Below, piece by piece: positions 44,301-57,687 of a DNA stretch of 64,000 bases. Made by a program: the position numbers and the translations under genes. Numbering within the stretch: the first letter of the stretch is position 1; each line of letters starts with the position of its first letter. The stretch spans positions 6,175,001 through 6,239,000 of the forward strand of contig CM024188.1 in NCBI GenBank assembly GCA_013433145.1. The letters run 5' to 3'. The DNA comes from Ascaris suum. Lineage: Eukaryota > Nematoda > Chromadorea > Rhabditida > Ascarididae. Under the pieces are notes generated by a model. That model made no database searches, was not told where the DNA came from, and saw only the letters and a list, made by a program, of their open reading frames with translations.

Positions 44301-47300
44301 TGAGCGTATTCAGCGCCTTTTGAAGTCAGTCCGCATTTTCGGCTAATACTGTAACATTACAGCATGAGAGAAGTCGTCAACCTTCGCATGGAAGGATACA
44401 GGAGGAAACCGCCGTCACTTGTCTCAACGATTGTGTGCACCCACTCCATCTACCAAATAGTTGAAGAGGAATCGTGCAGCATTGAACTTTGCCTAACTTC
44501 TGCTCCGGAGTCCTCCAGAAACAGCTTCAGGAGGAATTTCCTGTAGAGACTGTCGAGCATGCGAGCGAGATCAATGAAGCTAGTAACCGTTTTCCGTGTG
44601 TCTCGCTTTCTCGTGAATGGTCTGTCGCAGCACAGTATATGCCCCGCTGTACCTTGCCGAGGGCGAAATCTTTCCTTCTCTCCCCTTATTGTCAGCTCGT
44701 GGTGTATCTGTAAGCGTTCAAGAACAGATTTTCGTTGCCTTTGTGAAGCAGAACGCTTATTTCTGTGTAGTCCTGCGGTTGGACTCTTGGTCCCATCTTG
44801 TGCACCTGGCAGACTATGGAGCACCTCCATTCATCGTGATATGCGCTTCACTTCCGCAGCTCTTGGAACAGCTGATGCATCACCTCCACTACAAGTTTTG
44901 TGAGGTATTCAAAGAGCTCAGATGGGACACTATCGATCTCTGGCACGTTGCATATCGAATGCAATGAACGACCTTGATGATTTCTCCCGTTTTCGGGCTG
45001 TCGCTGCTGAAGTCATATGACCGCTTCGAAGGTCGCAATGTGTCCCGTAGTCGATCTGGTTATCACTTTTAGCTTGCCAAAAGAATATTACACCACAAGC
45101 AATGTGCTATACAGTTTCCAGTGTGAATGTGCTTTGAACACTACCGTAAGCATTCGTCACCTATCATCACTCAACCACTGAACACTGCTCACCTGTTCGG
45201 TCACGTCACTATCCTTTTTTGCTTATCAGAGGTTTCAAAAATGTTTAGAAGCACTTCATTGTTTTAGTCTTGGACAAGGTCTTTCAGCTGCCTCAAACCC
45301 TGCTTAGGAACTTCGTCCTCGAGAAATAAAAATATAGAAGAGTAATGCCGATATGACACTATGCTATAAAGTTATTAATGGTTTTTCCTTTTTTCCATTC
45401 TATTCGTTTCTAAATTCGCTCCGCTGTGCAAGCGCTGTAGTCGTTGTCTTCACTTGGCACGCAAGATACGCTCACTAAACAAGCTTCTGTACATTCTCTA
45501 GTATAAATTTGAGAGAAGAGAACTTGAAATATGGTTCCGGAAATGTTGTGAGGGCATCGAATCTAACTTAATAAACTTGTGAGAATCTGGAATATGAGTG
45601 ATCCTTTACTTTGTTATTGATCATTTTATATATCATTCTATTATCGCATACTCAACGGTTTTCTTTATTTATTTCACGTAAAGGTTTCATCTTTCAGTAA
45701 TTACCTAGCTTCCCGTTTGGTACGGAGGTAGAACGTGCTTCCTGATGATCTTGTTAATGCATCTGTTGTGTCACCTCTCAAGTGATAACTGAGATATCTC
45801 AATCTTCACTCTACTGCCGATCTCATATATTGAACTGCGCAGTGTTTCCGGTGTTGCTTTAGCTGACGCCTTGCGGGCAAAATTTCTGCCATTTTCGTGT
45901 TTTTCGTTCATCCCGTTTTTACATGATAAGTGGGCATATATTTTCGTTTGTGGAGACACTGAAGTAAAAAGTTTGGAAGAAATATATGCCCGTTGTGAGT
46001 GATCGCATGTAGCGGGAGCAGGCTGATTAATGTCACCTATGCTAAACCTCCGCTCAACCGTTTGTGGAGCTGAGGTTTATGGGACAAACCAGGTCTCTGG
46101 AACATAGCGTTTTAGCCACAAAGCCACAGTAGTTCATTTCTCGATCGCGGATCTATTGCCTGGCAGATTTGCGTTACATCCAGGCCGACGTCGTTCTTAT
46201 GACGAATGGACGGCAGGCGCTTAACACTGCGACTACAGCGATCATGAGAAGCGGAATGGTGTTTAGATTGAAACTGGGAAAGCGGAAGCAAAAAGAGATT
46301 TCGCATGGAAGCGAGGGTCAGAAGCCGATACTTGGCTGTATTATTTCCGCTTCTATCAACTCTTGCAGTGAACGTCAACCTACGGTTGATGCAACGACGC
46401 TAACATTGTGCAGAATCAACCCAATAAGGAGATGACAACACGCAAAAGCTGTGCAATTTTCACAAGTTTAGCAGAACGTTGGCTGCGAACTGGTGAGGCG
46501 CATTGGTCCACATTTGTAGGCGATGTTGTTGAACTGGTTTGAGACTGGTGTTTGTGCGGTTATGTGGCGGCCGAATGTTGTTCGATTTGATGTTCGTACT
46601 ATTGTTTGCACTCTTTCATATCAGCGTTGAGTGAGCTGATCTTACGAGTATTTGTTTTTTGTTTCAAAAGGTATTGAAATTTATCGCTTGTTAAGTTATT
46701 GCTACTTCAGAATCGAATGTTCTTTTTGTTACTCAAATTATCCTACTTGAGTTTTTTCCGCTTCTCTTGTCAACTCTTTTCTGAGATCGGACAACCGTAT
46801 ATAAGTTCGCATAGCATCGTTAACAAACTTGGTGAATTATGTTTTTGATTTGAATTTAATTTTGGAAGGCTCGAATGAACTCATTGAATCTTTTGTTCCG
46901 ATTTCTGCACGTTTAACCTTTTCTGATGCTTTCGTGCAAAATGGTTCGGCGATGTTAGCACGTAAGCGATTAAACAGCGTTTAAAGTGAAAAAAGCCGAC
47001 ACTCTCCCAGTATCCATATAGACGATGTTTGGGACGACATCTCGAGTGTTTGTAAGCTGTTCGCCGATAATCTGAAAAGATCAGTTTTCACGCGTTCCAA
47101 ATTCAGCTTGATGAGTTCAGTGAATGGTCAAGATGGTGACAGTTGACACTTTTCGTAACAAAGTGTCGTATACCATGTGAATTTTGAATACGAGTGTTTT
47201 TTAAAGTTAGACAGTTCGCTTTGATCAGTTGTTGATGAGAGATCCATGGTCTTCGTGCGAAAAGGCAGGAATTTGTACTGCTCAGAAATTGCTTCGGAGG

Positions 47301-48521
47301 CCTTCAAGGTTACCAGTTACGTTCTGAAAGCCTCACGACATAGGTGTTTTGAGCACCACTTTAAAGCATACACAGTCTACTTTGACCTTTTTTAGACTAT
47401 TGCACGCAGGTGTGGTCCCCTTACCTTGTTGCAGGCGTGAGAATTGTTGAAAGGCTTTTCATAGACTTTTTCTCGAACCATTCCCACCCGACTTTCAGAC
47501 TCAGTTTAAAGGTATTCAATGAAGAAATCTCAGAATATGACAAGGTGAAATATAATTTATTCCGTACTATAAAATCCTGAAACAGTTTTCGATTATATTT
47601 TTTGAGTTTTCTTGTTTCGTTGAGGAACACAAACGTAAAACCATAGTCAGGACTGAAATGTGAAGCGTGCTCCATGAAGAGGATCTTGGAACACTTTCAG
47701 TTCGAGTTATCTATATTTGAAACATGCTTCCTCGAAACACAGTTGAAGCATAAAACGTTTCACTGTTTGAGAGTCGGCTCAATTCATTCGATTTGAGAGC
47801 GCATTCTGATCTAAACCCACTGAGTACTTCTTCAGCAGGTTTCATTTCTGAACTGTCGAAGTTTGGAATGAACCACCGAAACGAGTCGTTCAGGTTGAAG
47901 AGTTATGTACGTTCATGAAGCGTCTTGCATCCGTTTATTTGTTTTCCATCTGTGGTATGTTTATTGAGCGGTGGCATTTTCGATTGCTTTCTATGGGCAT
48001 CCGTTGGCATTCTTTTTACCTTCATTGCTGCTACATTTTCATGCACACCTTCATTTTTTTGCACTGGTTCTGTTGCAGCAACGTTGCAATTTTCATTGTT
48101 CTTTTGTGAATTGACTTTACCTTCTCAACAAGAAACGTTTAATGGCTCGTTTTTTTCTGCCGCAGTTCGGCCGTTCAGTTCTCACATTTTCTTTATGTGC
48201 CTTTATGATCATGTTTTTATTTTTTCTCACATGCGTCACCTCTCAGATTTTATCGTATCAGTTTATTGTTCATTATGGCCGTACCAGCGTTACAGCATCA
48301 GAATTTTTCAGTGGTTGGTCTTTATGGCGTTAGACTAGGTTTGTACGCTCACAAATTGATGGCCTGGTCGTTTACTGCAAGAATCAGTTCCATATTTTAG
48401 CTCATTGCATTGATACGATCTTGTGCGTCGAATCCTTGAAAATGCTTTGTGTTTTACGTTTCCTTTTTTTGCTGGACACTGCGTTGAAGGTTACCTGAGC
48501 TCACGCAGAGTTGTTCCGAAG
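41361..48521. other. Intergenic region with transposon debris
   Basis: About 7 kb with no confident gene. A reverse transcriptase-like remnant lies at about 43950-44970. A T-rich stretch (about 47925-48340) just before the p24 gene has a 137-codon frame rich in Phe, Ser and Cys that looks like low-complexity translation. Confidence 0.5.
43950..44970 (-). mobile_element. Weak reverse transcriptase remnant
   Basis: Read on the minus strand, DSVPSELFEYLTKLVVEVMHQLF is followed after frame changes by FRPRQGTAGHILCCDR and SFIDLARMLDSLYR. These match the order pre-palm, GFRPGRGTxDHIF and FxDLxKAFDSV of LINE reverse transcriptases. Motifs are degraded, frames are broken and limits are approximate. 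Confidence 0.5.
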
Positions 48522-51500
48522 ATGTCATTCGTAATGGCATATTGCGCAGCAGTTTTGCTGTGTGCGTTCGTTACATTTTCGAGTGCTGATGAATTCTCGT
48601 TTACGGTGGTTGTGCCACCAGGTAAGGCCGAATGCTACAGTCATCCAGTCGACAAACCAAAATACGCTTTCTTCGAAATTGACTACCAGGTTTGTTGCGA
48701 TTCTGCTTGAGAAGCCGACGAATATTTGCCTTTCGGCGTGCTAGCCTATTTCAGTGCAGGATCCCATGACCAGAACGAGTTTCAACTGACTTTATCTTTC
48801 ACACCTGCTATCCATTTTTTCTTGCCATTTCTCCGGCCGGAGCGTTCTAGCTGCGGATTCAACTAAAATCCTTGGCTGAAACAGGTTTATTGGTTTGATA
48901 TCGTAATATCTTTTAAGAGAATAGTTTTATAAGTTGCTGCGAGCATGAAAGCTTGATTTGTTTTCTTTCGAACTTCGCAGACGGCTTCGCTATGATCGTT
49001 AAGGAGTGTTAGTTTGCTTATTATTGATCGTCTTGATAGCAATAGTTGACTACATTTAATCGGCAGCCAAGCTGCTGCAGCTATTCAGCCGTTTTCTTTC
49101 TGATCTCGTACGGATAAGTTTGACGGGGATTCCATGCAACTGTCTTGTGAAATCATGTTTTGTGGCAGTTCGAACGTTTTGTCGTTTAGGTGATTGGCGG
49201 TGGGGACGCAGATATTACTTTCTATATGCAATCGCCAAACGGCAATCGTCTTATCAACGACGAAAAGCGCAACGATGGAATGCATCGGTTGGTTCCTCGT
49301 ACGAGTTTATAAAGTAGTCAATATTCTTTTGTTTCCTCCGATTAATATCATCATTTTCCACTGTTTAATTTATTATCAAGAGGGCAAATTAAGAGGTTGC
49401 AATGAGCGAGCAAGACATTGTACCTCCTTTTATGATTGTTTAGGCCGTTCCTCGTTGTGCCAAGCACATATTGGGGGAATTTCAAGTTCGGATTCTCCAT
49501 TATAGATGTTTTCACTGCCTATTCTGCCCATCGTTTCTCCTTCTTGCTGGTTTCATTTTTAGTTTCCGATTGCGCAAAGATTTTCTCAGAAATAAAGATT
49601 GTAATGCGGAATTCAAAGTTCCTTTTTGATTTTTGCATCATATGCCAGATTATCCGGTTTCAGGATCGCCTCACATTTGCCAGATAAACCGCATTCGTTG
49701 CGGAGATGTTATATATGTTCATTATCATGGGCAGGACAATGTTCTGCGCTATCAATTCTTTTGGCTGACGGTGTTGATCGGCATTTTTGATGGCTATGCA
49801 CTTTGGTGATTGATGCCGGCTATCTGTGAATTTGTTAATTCTTGAATCCCGAAACATCTAAATTCGGAATCGCGGTGCCTACAAACTCGTAACATGGGCC
49901 ATCTTTCGCAGAGATCTGATCTGCTTTTATTTTACTTCTAATGTATTCCTTCATCGCTGATTAGTTTAACTGAATGTTGCTAACTGAAGAAAGCTCTGAA
50001 TGTAATTTAAGAGTCGAACTGACCGACAAAGCGGCTGGTTACGGCGACTACACATTTTGCTTCGACAACTCCTTCAGCGTACAATCGGAGAAGCGCGTTT
50101 TCTTTGAGTTTTTCCTTATGGACGCATCCGGACAGTTCTTGGGCGGCTTTGATGAGAAGGTTGACGTCGGTGCCGATGTACTTCAGACTCTAGATACGCA
50201 TCTCGACAACTTTCAGGCTTGTTTCATCCTTGCTGCGTTTTTATATGCCGATGAGCTTGTTGAAGTGAATCAAAGTGAATTTAAAAAAAAAATGCAACTT
50301 CTGAATTCTTATTTCGGCTGTTCATTCGAACTTGATTTTGATGTGTGATTATTGCGGCCGTTGCAAAACCGTCAATTATTGTCTGCAGATATTCCTTTTA
50401 TCTGATCGCTGAGCGTTTAGTATTTTCTTATTTAGTCAACGTTGTTATAACGATCTTCTTTCGCTTTGGCATGTCGTTTGTCTCCCTCATCCGCTCGCTG
50501 GATGGGGTTTCAGCCTTATAAAACGTAAGTTTCTCATGAATGTTCGAGTGCGGCGTTTTCCCTCATGAATACTTTATCCCAAAATACGCTATTAGACCTC
50601 TATTCGATGAAACGTTTTTTATTGTGAACTATTTCGGGGAATTTAATCGGCCACATTTATTGAGTAACAGAATGGATTAGTGTTGTCTATACGTTTGACG
50701 CAGATATTTGTCGCACAGGTTTTCAAACTGCTGCATTCAAAGTCTTTTTAGAGGGACGTTGACGAAAGGAAGTTTGATTTTAAAATTGCGCGTGAAATGA
50801 TGCACTTATAATGAGATGCGTCTTTGTTCAGCTTTGTTGATTGAAGAGTCTTGAATGGCTGTGTTCTTTTTCTTTCTCAGAAACTAAAGTACATCGCTGC
50901 GTTCATTTTTCAGAGCAGTCTACAAGATACACTCATCTCAACACTTTCGGTATTTAAATGTAGGGCTGAGGTCACTGGCTAAAATAGAAGTAGCTGTTTA
51001 GCGAGGTTCCACAATCTCCTCATTCTTGAGGGGACTGTCAAAGCCTACGTTCAAAGAGAACAGAGGGAAACGGTGTAGAATCTGTTGGAAAGTTAAGTGT
51101 GTCAGCTAATTTCGTAGAAATGATGTTCCCCTGCATCAAAATTTGCAGCTAATTTACATCCGCATATTTGATCAAGTCATCGGAACGAATATAGGAGAAA
51201 GGAAATTTCTCATAGAGTCACCGTAGATCACTCGTGCACAGATCACTCATTGCGCTTCACATTGGTCGTCCTTTATCTTTATCTCACTACTATGCTTGGA
51301 AAGGGAAATTTTACGAGGTGGATGTTCTGCAAAAAACCCCTGAAGAAAGGTTGATCATTTTCACGAGTGAATTGTTTCTTCGCGTTTATTTATTGTTACA
51401 CTTGGCGTTGATACGCTGTTAGCTGTTGATTCGGTGTTTCAAGCGTGCATTAAAGCATCTTACTGTTCAAAATAGACCTCTTTAGAAGGTGCTTCGAATA

Positions 51501-53034
51501 GCAGAAGCGAACTGTCTCTATTGTAGAGAATATTGTCATCGAAAGCCATTCGTGTTGAACTCCAGTGTGCCATGATTTATAGCGGTAGTCTCGCTCAGGT
51601 TAGATATGTTCCGCTTGCAGAAGGTGACGACAAATGTGAAGGACAATCTAAACAAAATGGAGCGCATTCAGAGGCAGTATGCAAGCCTAGAGTTGGCCGA
51701 CCGTAAGGCACTTGAGACAAGCTTCGAGATGATCAATTTCTGGAGCATGGTTCACCTCGTTGTCATGGTCTTCGCTCTCTTAGTTCAGGTGCTCTACCGC
51801 AGTCGTTATTCCGCTTATCTGTCTTTGTTGTGTCCTAGAATATTTTGGCGTGGAGCTAATTTTGTTTCACTAAATTCAGTCAATTGAAAGTTTTCATGTT
51901 ATGCCGCACTTTGCTCGTATGTGGGGGATAGTGTTGTTTGAGAGCCTTGAGCCTGGTGGAAACTCCTTTTCCGAGAGCGTATGAAGCTGTTTTCGTTTAC
52001 AAGACATCACAGTAGAGTACCAGAGGAATTGCCTATCAGAGAAATCGGCACAATATGCGCTCTTGCGTCTCGCTGACCAACGACACAGCCTGGAAATTTC
52101 TTTTACATCTGACCAATTATTTTCGCAAGCTGCCAACAAAAAGTAAAGTAACCAGGTTAGTGCTTGTATATTTTGATTAATCCAAAATCCCATAAAAACT
52201 TCCCACAAAAGATCCATTTTTGTATGACCCGACGAACGGAAAATCCGGCATTTAAAATACGCGCAATTTTCTTGGAGTGTTTCAGTGCTTCTAGCTCAGC
52301 GGATCGGCCTCAAACATTGTATAAGGGGTCATCCTGCGGTTCATATTGTACGTGCCTAATAATTCTGGCATGTTGATGGTGTTTTTGAGGAGCAAATTTA
52401 CAAAAGTGCAAAGAAAAAGCATTAGTAATGACTAGTCGACGAACAAACTTCGATGGAAATGTTCTTTAAACGAACATTGCTTTATCTTTTTTCGTATAAA
52501 CGATGGCGTAGAAACCACTATTTCCTATTTGATTGATTTTAGCCGATCATCGGCTGTCGAGCCTGTCTTCCAACTCACAGTAATTTTGCAGTGGTCATTA
52601 TGAAGTTAGTAAAAGTCGAATAACTAATATTTTCATTTGCTGCATTTTATATTTTAATAGAGAAATCTGAGTGGATATTGGTTGCTTTTGTTGTTTATCC
52701 TCTCTATCATAGGCGTAAGTAAAATGGAGCGTTTTAATTCGTTTACCTTGGCCACAGTCAAATTACAACGGCGTTCTTCAAGGTTGATGAATGAAAATTT
52801 TCGTTCATGCCAAATAATATTTCTGAAGCGGGGCCTATTTTTAAGCTCGACTGCTTGGCAGGCAGAGTGCGATTTTGATGCTCATTTCCGGTAAGTATTA
52901 AAGTGCAGTTGTCATAGAGTGAAGTGACGTATGTTGATGTCAGATCGCCAGTTTAGGTGTATATGGTGCGATGCTTGTTCGAGGATGAGTCAAGAATGGG
53001 TCGATTGTTGAGGAAAGGAAGGTTTAACGACTGA
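48522..53034 (+). CDS. p24/TMED family cargo receptor (emp24/GP25L, GOLD domain)
   Basis: Five exons join in phase to 238 codons plus stop: 48522-48689, 49190-49287, 50012-50216, 51621-51788, 52957-53034. Residues 1-22 form a signal peptide. The GOLD domain (about 25-125) has the two lumenal cysteines, C38 and C105, within the hallmark YTFCFDNSFS and the RVFFEF strand. A helical heptad region (about 140-190) leads to NFWSMVHLVVM, a membrane segment (about 196-217) and a short cytosolic tail with CLFEDES and LLRKGRFND. Length and order fit TMED1/5-type (gamma) p24 proteins, which cycle between ER and Golgi in COPII and COPI vesicles as cargo receptors. The tail lacks an obvious terminal KKxx. 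Intron 3 needs a GC donor (TTTCAG|GCTTGT). An upstream in-frame extension exists, but the chosen ATG gives a proper signal peptide. Confidence 0.93.
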
Positions 53035-55715
53035 TCTACACCCACACATTGTTATACGAGATTCTGCCACAGTTTCTTGCCTGAGACATCCCTTCTGTTT
53101 TTTTCCTTTTCTTTATGAGACTGCTATTGTTGGCATTCGTCTTTAGGTTTGCACGGGTTGCTTTCTCCGCGATGAGTTAGATAAACAAGAAGGTACTGTG
53201 GATGCATGCGATCCGTGTGATACTGACATATTTATGGATATTTTCATGCATTTTTGTAAGCAATAAGCTAAAATGAAATCGTCACAGAAAACATCTCTAT
53301 TCATTATTAGATCGGGTGGATGCTTCTGAAGGGATGACTTTCAAAATGCATGCGTAGATCGTCATTGGAGGAAATTTTTTTGTCCCTAAAGGGAGCTGAT
53401 ATTCCGTAACGCGCATCAACGTCTCTCCGCTCCCTGAAGCAAGTCCGGAATTTCCTGGGATGCAAGTTTTATGTTTCTTGCTGTGGATTGTTATGCTGTG
53501 AAGAAGCGTCTTGAGCTGCTTATCCACGAGCGTGAGTGCTAACGCAGGATTAGTCAGATTTTTTTGGAGAAAATATGGATTTGGAAGCGTATTCCGGTTG
53601 TTCCTGTGGTTTCGCGCCACGTACGGAAGAGCCTTGATTGGTCCCATTAAAGCCGATAATCGCTTTTGCGATCATCGACTAATGAATATGGGAGTAAATA
53701 AACTCAAGCTGTGCGGGAATTCTTTGCAATTGACTCTCGTCGATAGCATTTTATGGAATTTGTTTTACTAAAGTTATACCGCTGTCTCTGCTGAGCATAT
53801 TTGGTGCAACCTTGAGTCTTGTTTCGACAACATATGTGCTCCACTTCGTTGCCAATGACCACTGCTCACTTGAATCTTTGTGTGCAGTTGGTTCACCGTT
53901 TTCTGTGTTGTTTCAAAGTGCCTTTTGGGTTGAAATGCTTTGTGCCTCTCATTGATCCCTACGATAATCTGTGACATTTAGAAAAGAATGTTATCTGCTT
54001 TGCTTTGCTTCCGGTACGTTTTTTTATTTGTAATTTTGTTGTTGTCGTAATTATGTCGATTTGCATGAATAATTTGTATTCTTCACTCGACGCTGCAAAA
54101 CGTTCCTCGAGTTGTTCGGTGAAGGGGATTTTTGAATTTAGGTGGCTCTGAGCGGGTTAAGTCGTTGGGCACTAGCATGTCTGCTACTTATTGCAAGATT
54201 CCGTTGCATTTCGTTTTAGCCTTTACTATCGTTTAAGGTTACCCATCTCTTATACTCTCCCTCGCCTTCTTCTTCCCTCTTCTCGGGAAGGATTTTTGAA
54301 AATAGATAAAGGAGGACATGAAGAAGAAGATAGCATGAAGGCCGCATTTCTTATGCGGAAAAGGAAGTTGCCGGTTGGTATGCATAATCGGGGAGGGGAG
54401 ATGCAGGTTGAATGAAGGAGGCGCCAAAGTGGGAAAGGAGAGGGAGGATGGTAGGTGCCAAATGTTGAGCATGTTAAGTGCTCTTTGTTAATGCTTATTT
54501 GGTGTTGCTCAGCGAAGACTTCATCATTTATAATGCGCATGACGTTGCAATACTTGTGACTTCATGATGCAATAATTGTGTTTCAGTCGGAATAAATCAT
54601 GCTAGGAAGATCTTGTCAGTCGTTGCCTTGACCACATAAAGTATTTTAAGGTGCAAAAATATAGCCTAACATAGGTGTGTACTAAGAAGAATTAGGTATA
54701 ATATAAGTGTGTCCTAACGGAACTCAAGTATACGTTATGGAAGGCCTCTTAAGTTATACCTGGCATTGGAGCTCGCTGAGGGCAGGATGAATGCTTTCAG
54801 AAAATGAACGAAATTTTCGGCTGTTCAGTCATCCGAAGCATGAATTATGGGCTGAGCGAGAGGAGTGTGTCAGTCAGCGTGGTTTACACTAGGAAATAGC
54901 GGGGAGAATTTCCAGTAGACTTCTGGTCTCTGACGTCTTTGGTTGTTCCGGTTTCCAGTTCCTTTTCGGTTCTCAGACGATGAAGCAGGAACCGGAACAC
55001 TCATCCGTTAAGCATGGTTTGAGGAGGGGTATGCTGAATGCTATCTATTGCTTTTGTTCAGGGGTGTTCCAAATGCTGGGTCGAGCTTCTTTCTTTTATG
55101 ATAAGTTTATAGGTAACAGCATTGTTTGATTTAGCATAAGCTTGAGGTCTGTCGCAGTTTTCTGGCCAAATTATTCCACAGAAGCATTTTTCTCGTTAAT
55201 TTCCAGCCTGACGTTCTTACTGGCCCCACTATTCCCCCGCAAACGCTGATCAACATTTAATCTAGTGAACGTTGAGGGCAGCAATAACTTTTTGCTGACC
55301 TTGATTAGTGTAGTTTTAAGTGCTTTTTGAATAAATATAGTAAACAAATATAACCCATAAAACAGCGTCCATCAAGCGAACACTGTGTTGCCAGCGGTGA
55401 GGCATTAACGCATTTCATCTTTCGAACGCATCATCCACTATAAATCTGTTATAAAAGGGATCGTCCACGTCCTGGCCGGTTATTTCGAGGAACCGTAACC
55501 CCAACCTCGGCCTCGGTCTAGTCTTTGCGCCATTTGGTCAGCCCCTTTTCTCCTTATCTCGCTTCGGAAGTTGCACTGCATGAAGTGTCCGAAAGCAATT
55601 TTTCACTGTTCCTCATTCAAGCTGAAAATCCGTCCGTTCTTTGTGGCTACGCGTACGGTCTTCTGTCGGACCCTAGGGTTTCCCCGAAGCTCTAGTCAAA
55701 ACTGTCGGAGCTTAC

Positions 55716-55871
55716 CCCGAGGCGATTGAGGTGCTACTACGCGTTGTGACGATTGCTCCATCGCAATACGGAAAAATCGGTTGTTTTCATCTTTAGCTCG
55801 CTTGATGGCGAGCATGATGACGGTGGACAAAAGTAGGTATACAGGAACAGAGATGGTGCTATATAAGTTTG
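55716..55871 (-). CDS. Orphan exon with one membrane segment, perhaps a chemoreceptor exon
   Basis: An open, phase 1 to phase 1 exon of 156 bases lies between a CACTCAG acceptor and a strong GTAAGC donor on the minus strand. It encodes a polar start, a hydrophobic segment (ISVPVYLLLSTVIMLAI) and a basic loop (KRAKDENNRFFRI), then MEQSSQRVV. The pattern resembles the first membrane helix and cytosolic loop of nematode serpentine chemoreceptors such as the srg/srv type. It has no ATG and no matching neighbour exons were found, so it may be one exon of a missed gene, a gene fragment, or chance. Confidence 0.3.
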
Positions 55872-57549
55872 CTGAGTGACGCACAGCTAGCTTTTCGACT
55901 ATGAATTTGCTGCAATAGAGACGTGAAGAACAAGACCTTAATTAAGAAATGAAATTGGTGTAATTATAATGCATTGGTATAATTGGATCGACGTGAGTAT
56001 GCAGTGAAAAATGCAGACATAACAGTTCATGTAGGCTTCCAGTGCTTTATGTGCATATTCTGTATTGTTTTATGTAGTTGTCATTGTGATTTGATGTCTA
56101 TGGTGATCAGCTAATTACAATAATCCTTACCAGTTTTGTCATCAGTCCCAGTTTAATGAGTCTGATTGCCAGCCAAAAATCTGATGAGGTCTAACATCGT
56201 TCATTCCCACTTTCGTAAGAAGAACAATGAAACTTCCACTCGGTTTCGCTCACTGAATCGAAAGTTGTATTTGCACCTATATGGAAGTCTGCAACATTAT
56301 TGACCGGGCCAGTTCCACACCAATGTTAGTCATATCATGCAACAAACATCGCGTGGTTTTATTATGTTGCAACATTAAGTGACTAAACATTGCTTCAGTA
56401 CTGTAAAGATATATCCTACTGAAAAATTACTCGAGTACGACAATGATTAGAAAAAGTACGACGACAGGGCAATAACTTGAGGTCTGTAAATTGCAAGTGG
56501 TTTCTAAACTTGGTTCTTCTCTGCTATAAATCAATTTTGTTCTCACGTGCAGTTCTGCAAAATTTTCACTTTATTTTTAGCCAACTCTCAGATGTTTTTC
56601 ATTCCCTCATAAAACCTCTGTCACCTCACCACGAGCACCAAAACTCAATAGTAGAAAAGAAACAATTCATCCTATTCACAGCAACTGAAGACTTCAGAGA
56701 AACTAGCAACTCGTTTGGCCCAACTACCCATTTATGCGCCCACCGTATTTCGGGGCATCGGGATCATTCGGAGAGGTACTTGAAATTCTGAATCCTACTG
56801 CCCCGCCAACCTTTTTTTTCCACGAGCATGCCAAAGTTTGGGTATTGCAAGATTTTTGAGAATGGTCCTGACGACATTTGAGAGGCTGCAGATCTCAGGA
56901 TGATCCAAGGACGTCCATAACCTTAGCACAGTTTCAGAACCATGAACGTCGCAGAGCCCCGAGGTGACATTATCGCCCATCCAGTCCTAGCGCAGAGAGT
57001 TCTCTTCTGGTTCACAGCAGTGAAACAAATAAAGGAGGAGACCATTTGTCGCTTGGAACTAGTAGGTTCCTTGGATCATTTTACTCAGAATCTCAATGTC
57101 AAGCAATTTCCACAGTGTGTGGCCGCTCTCGATAAAGCCGCTATAGTCGCAGAGTGTTGGGTGCAATGGCACGTACTGGAAGTTTGCAGACATGCCGATG
57201 GCAACACTGCAAAACGGCTAGAGATGCGGATACGATGAGGTTGATGCAAAGTGCATTTGTACGTTGCATTCCCTCAGGTCGACTTATTCCGCAAGTGTCC
57301 CTGCAGGATGTCTGATGCTCACTGACATGCTCTTTTATGGGAGCCGCCGGATGTGAGAGTCTTCAGCCAAAAAATTTGATCCACACCACGATTGCTTCCA
57401 AAGCAAAATTGACTCAATGGCACGCTTGAATATAAAGAGGTTACGACTCGCATGGAGGCCGGGTGCGACATATCGCCTATGGAGTGCATGCGGATTATAT
57501 CCACTACATTTCGTCGCCGTTGCATTCGTGGTCTGCAAGTTGGATTTAC

Positions 57550-57687
57550 CACACAAACCGTGGACGATCCAAATTTAACCAAGTCATCATTGCTTTTCAA
57601 AAACTTAATCTCATAATTTGCATGTGAAATCTCTTCTTCATCAAGGGAAGTTCCCATCATGAAGGTGTATCGTTTGAAGGAGCCCAT
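57550..57687 (-). CDS. Unassigned exon-like ORF
   Basis: An ATG opens 46 codons of balanced composition (MGSFKRYTFMMGTSLDEEEI onward) ending at a GTAAAT donor-like site. The frame can be read on for 76 more codons without a stop, and a second frame is also open across the same stretch (57556-57335). No domain is recognised. It could be a small gene, a first exon, or part of a decayed transposon. Confidence 0.2.

Noticed and set aside
47915..48338. A 137-codon Phe/Ser/Cys-rich frame upstream of the p24 gene
   Set aside because: The DNA is T-rich, several frames are open at once and no domain or splice pattern supports a protein.
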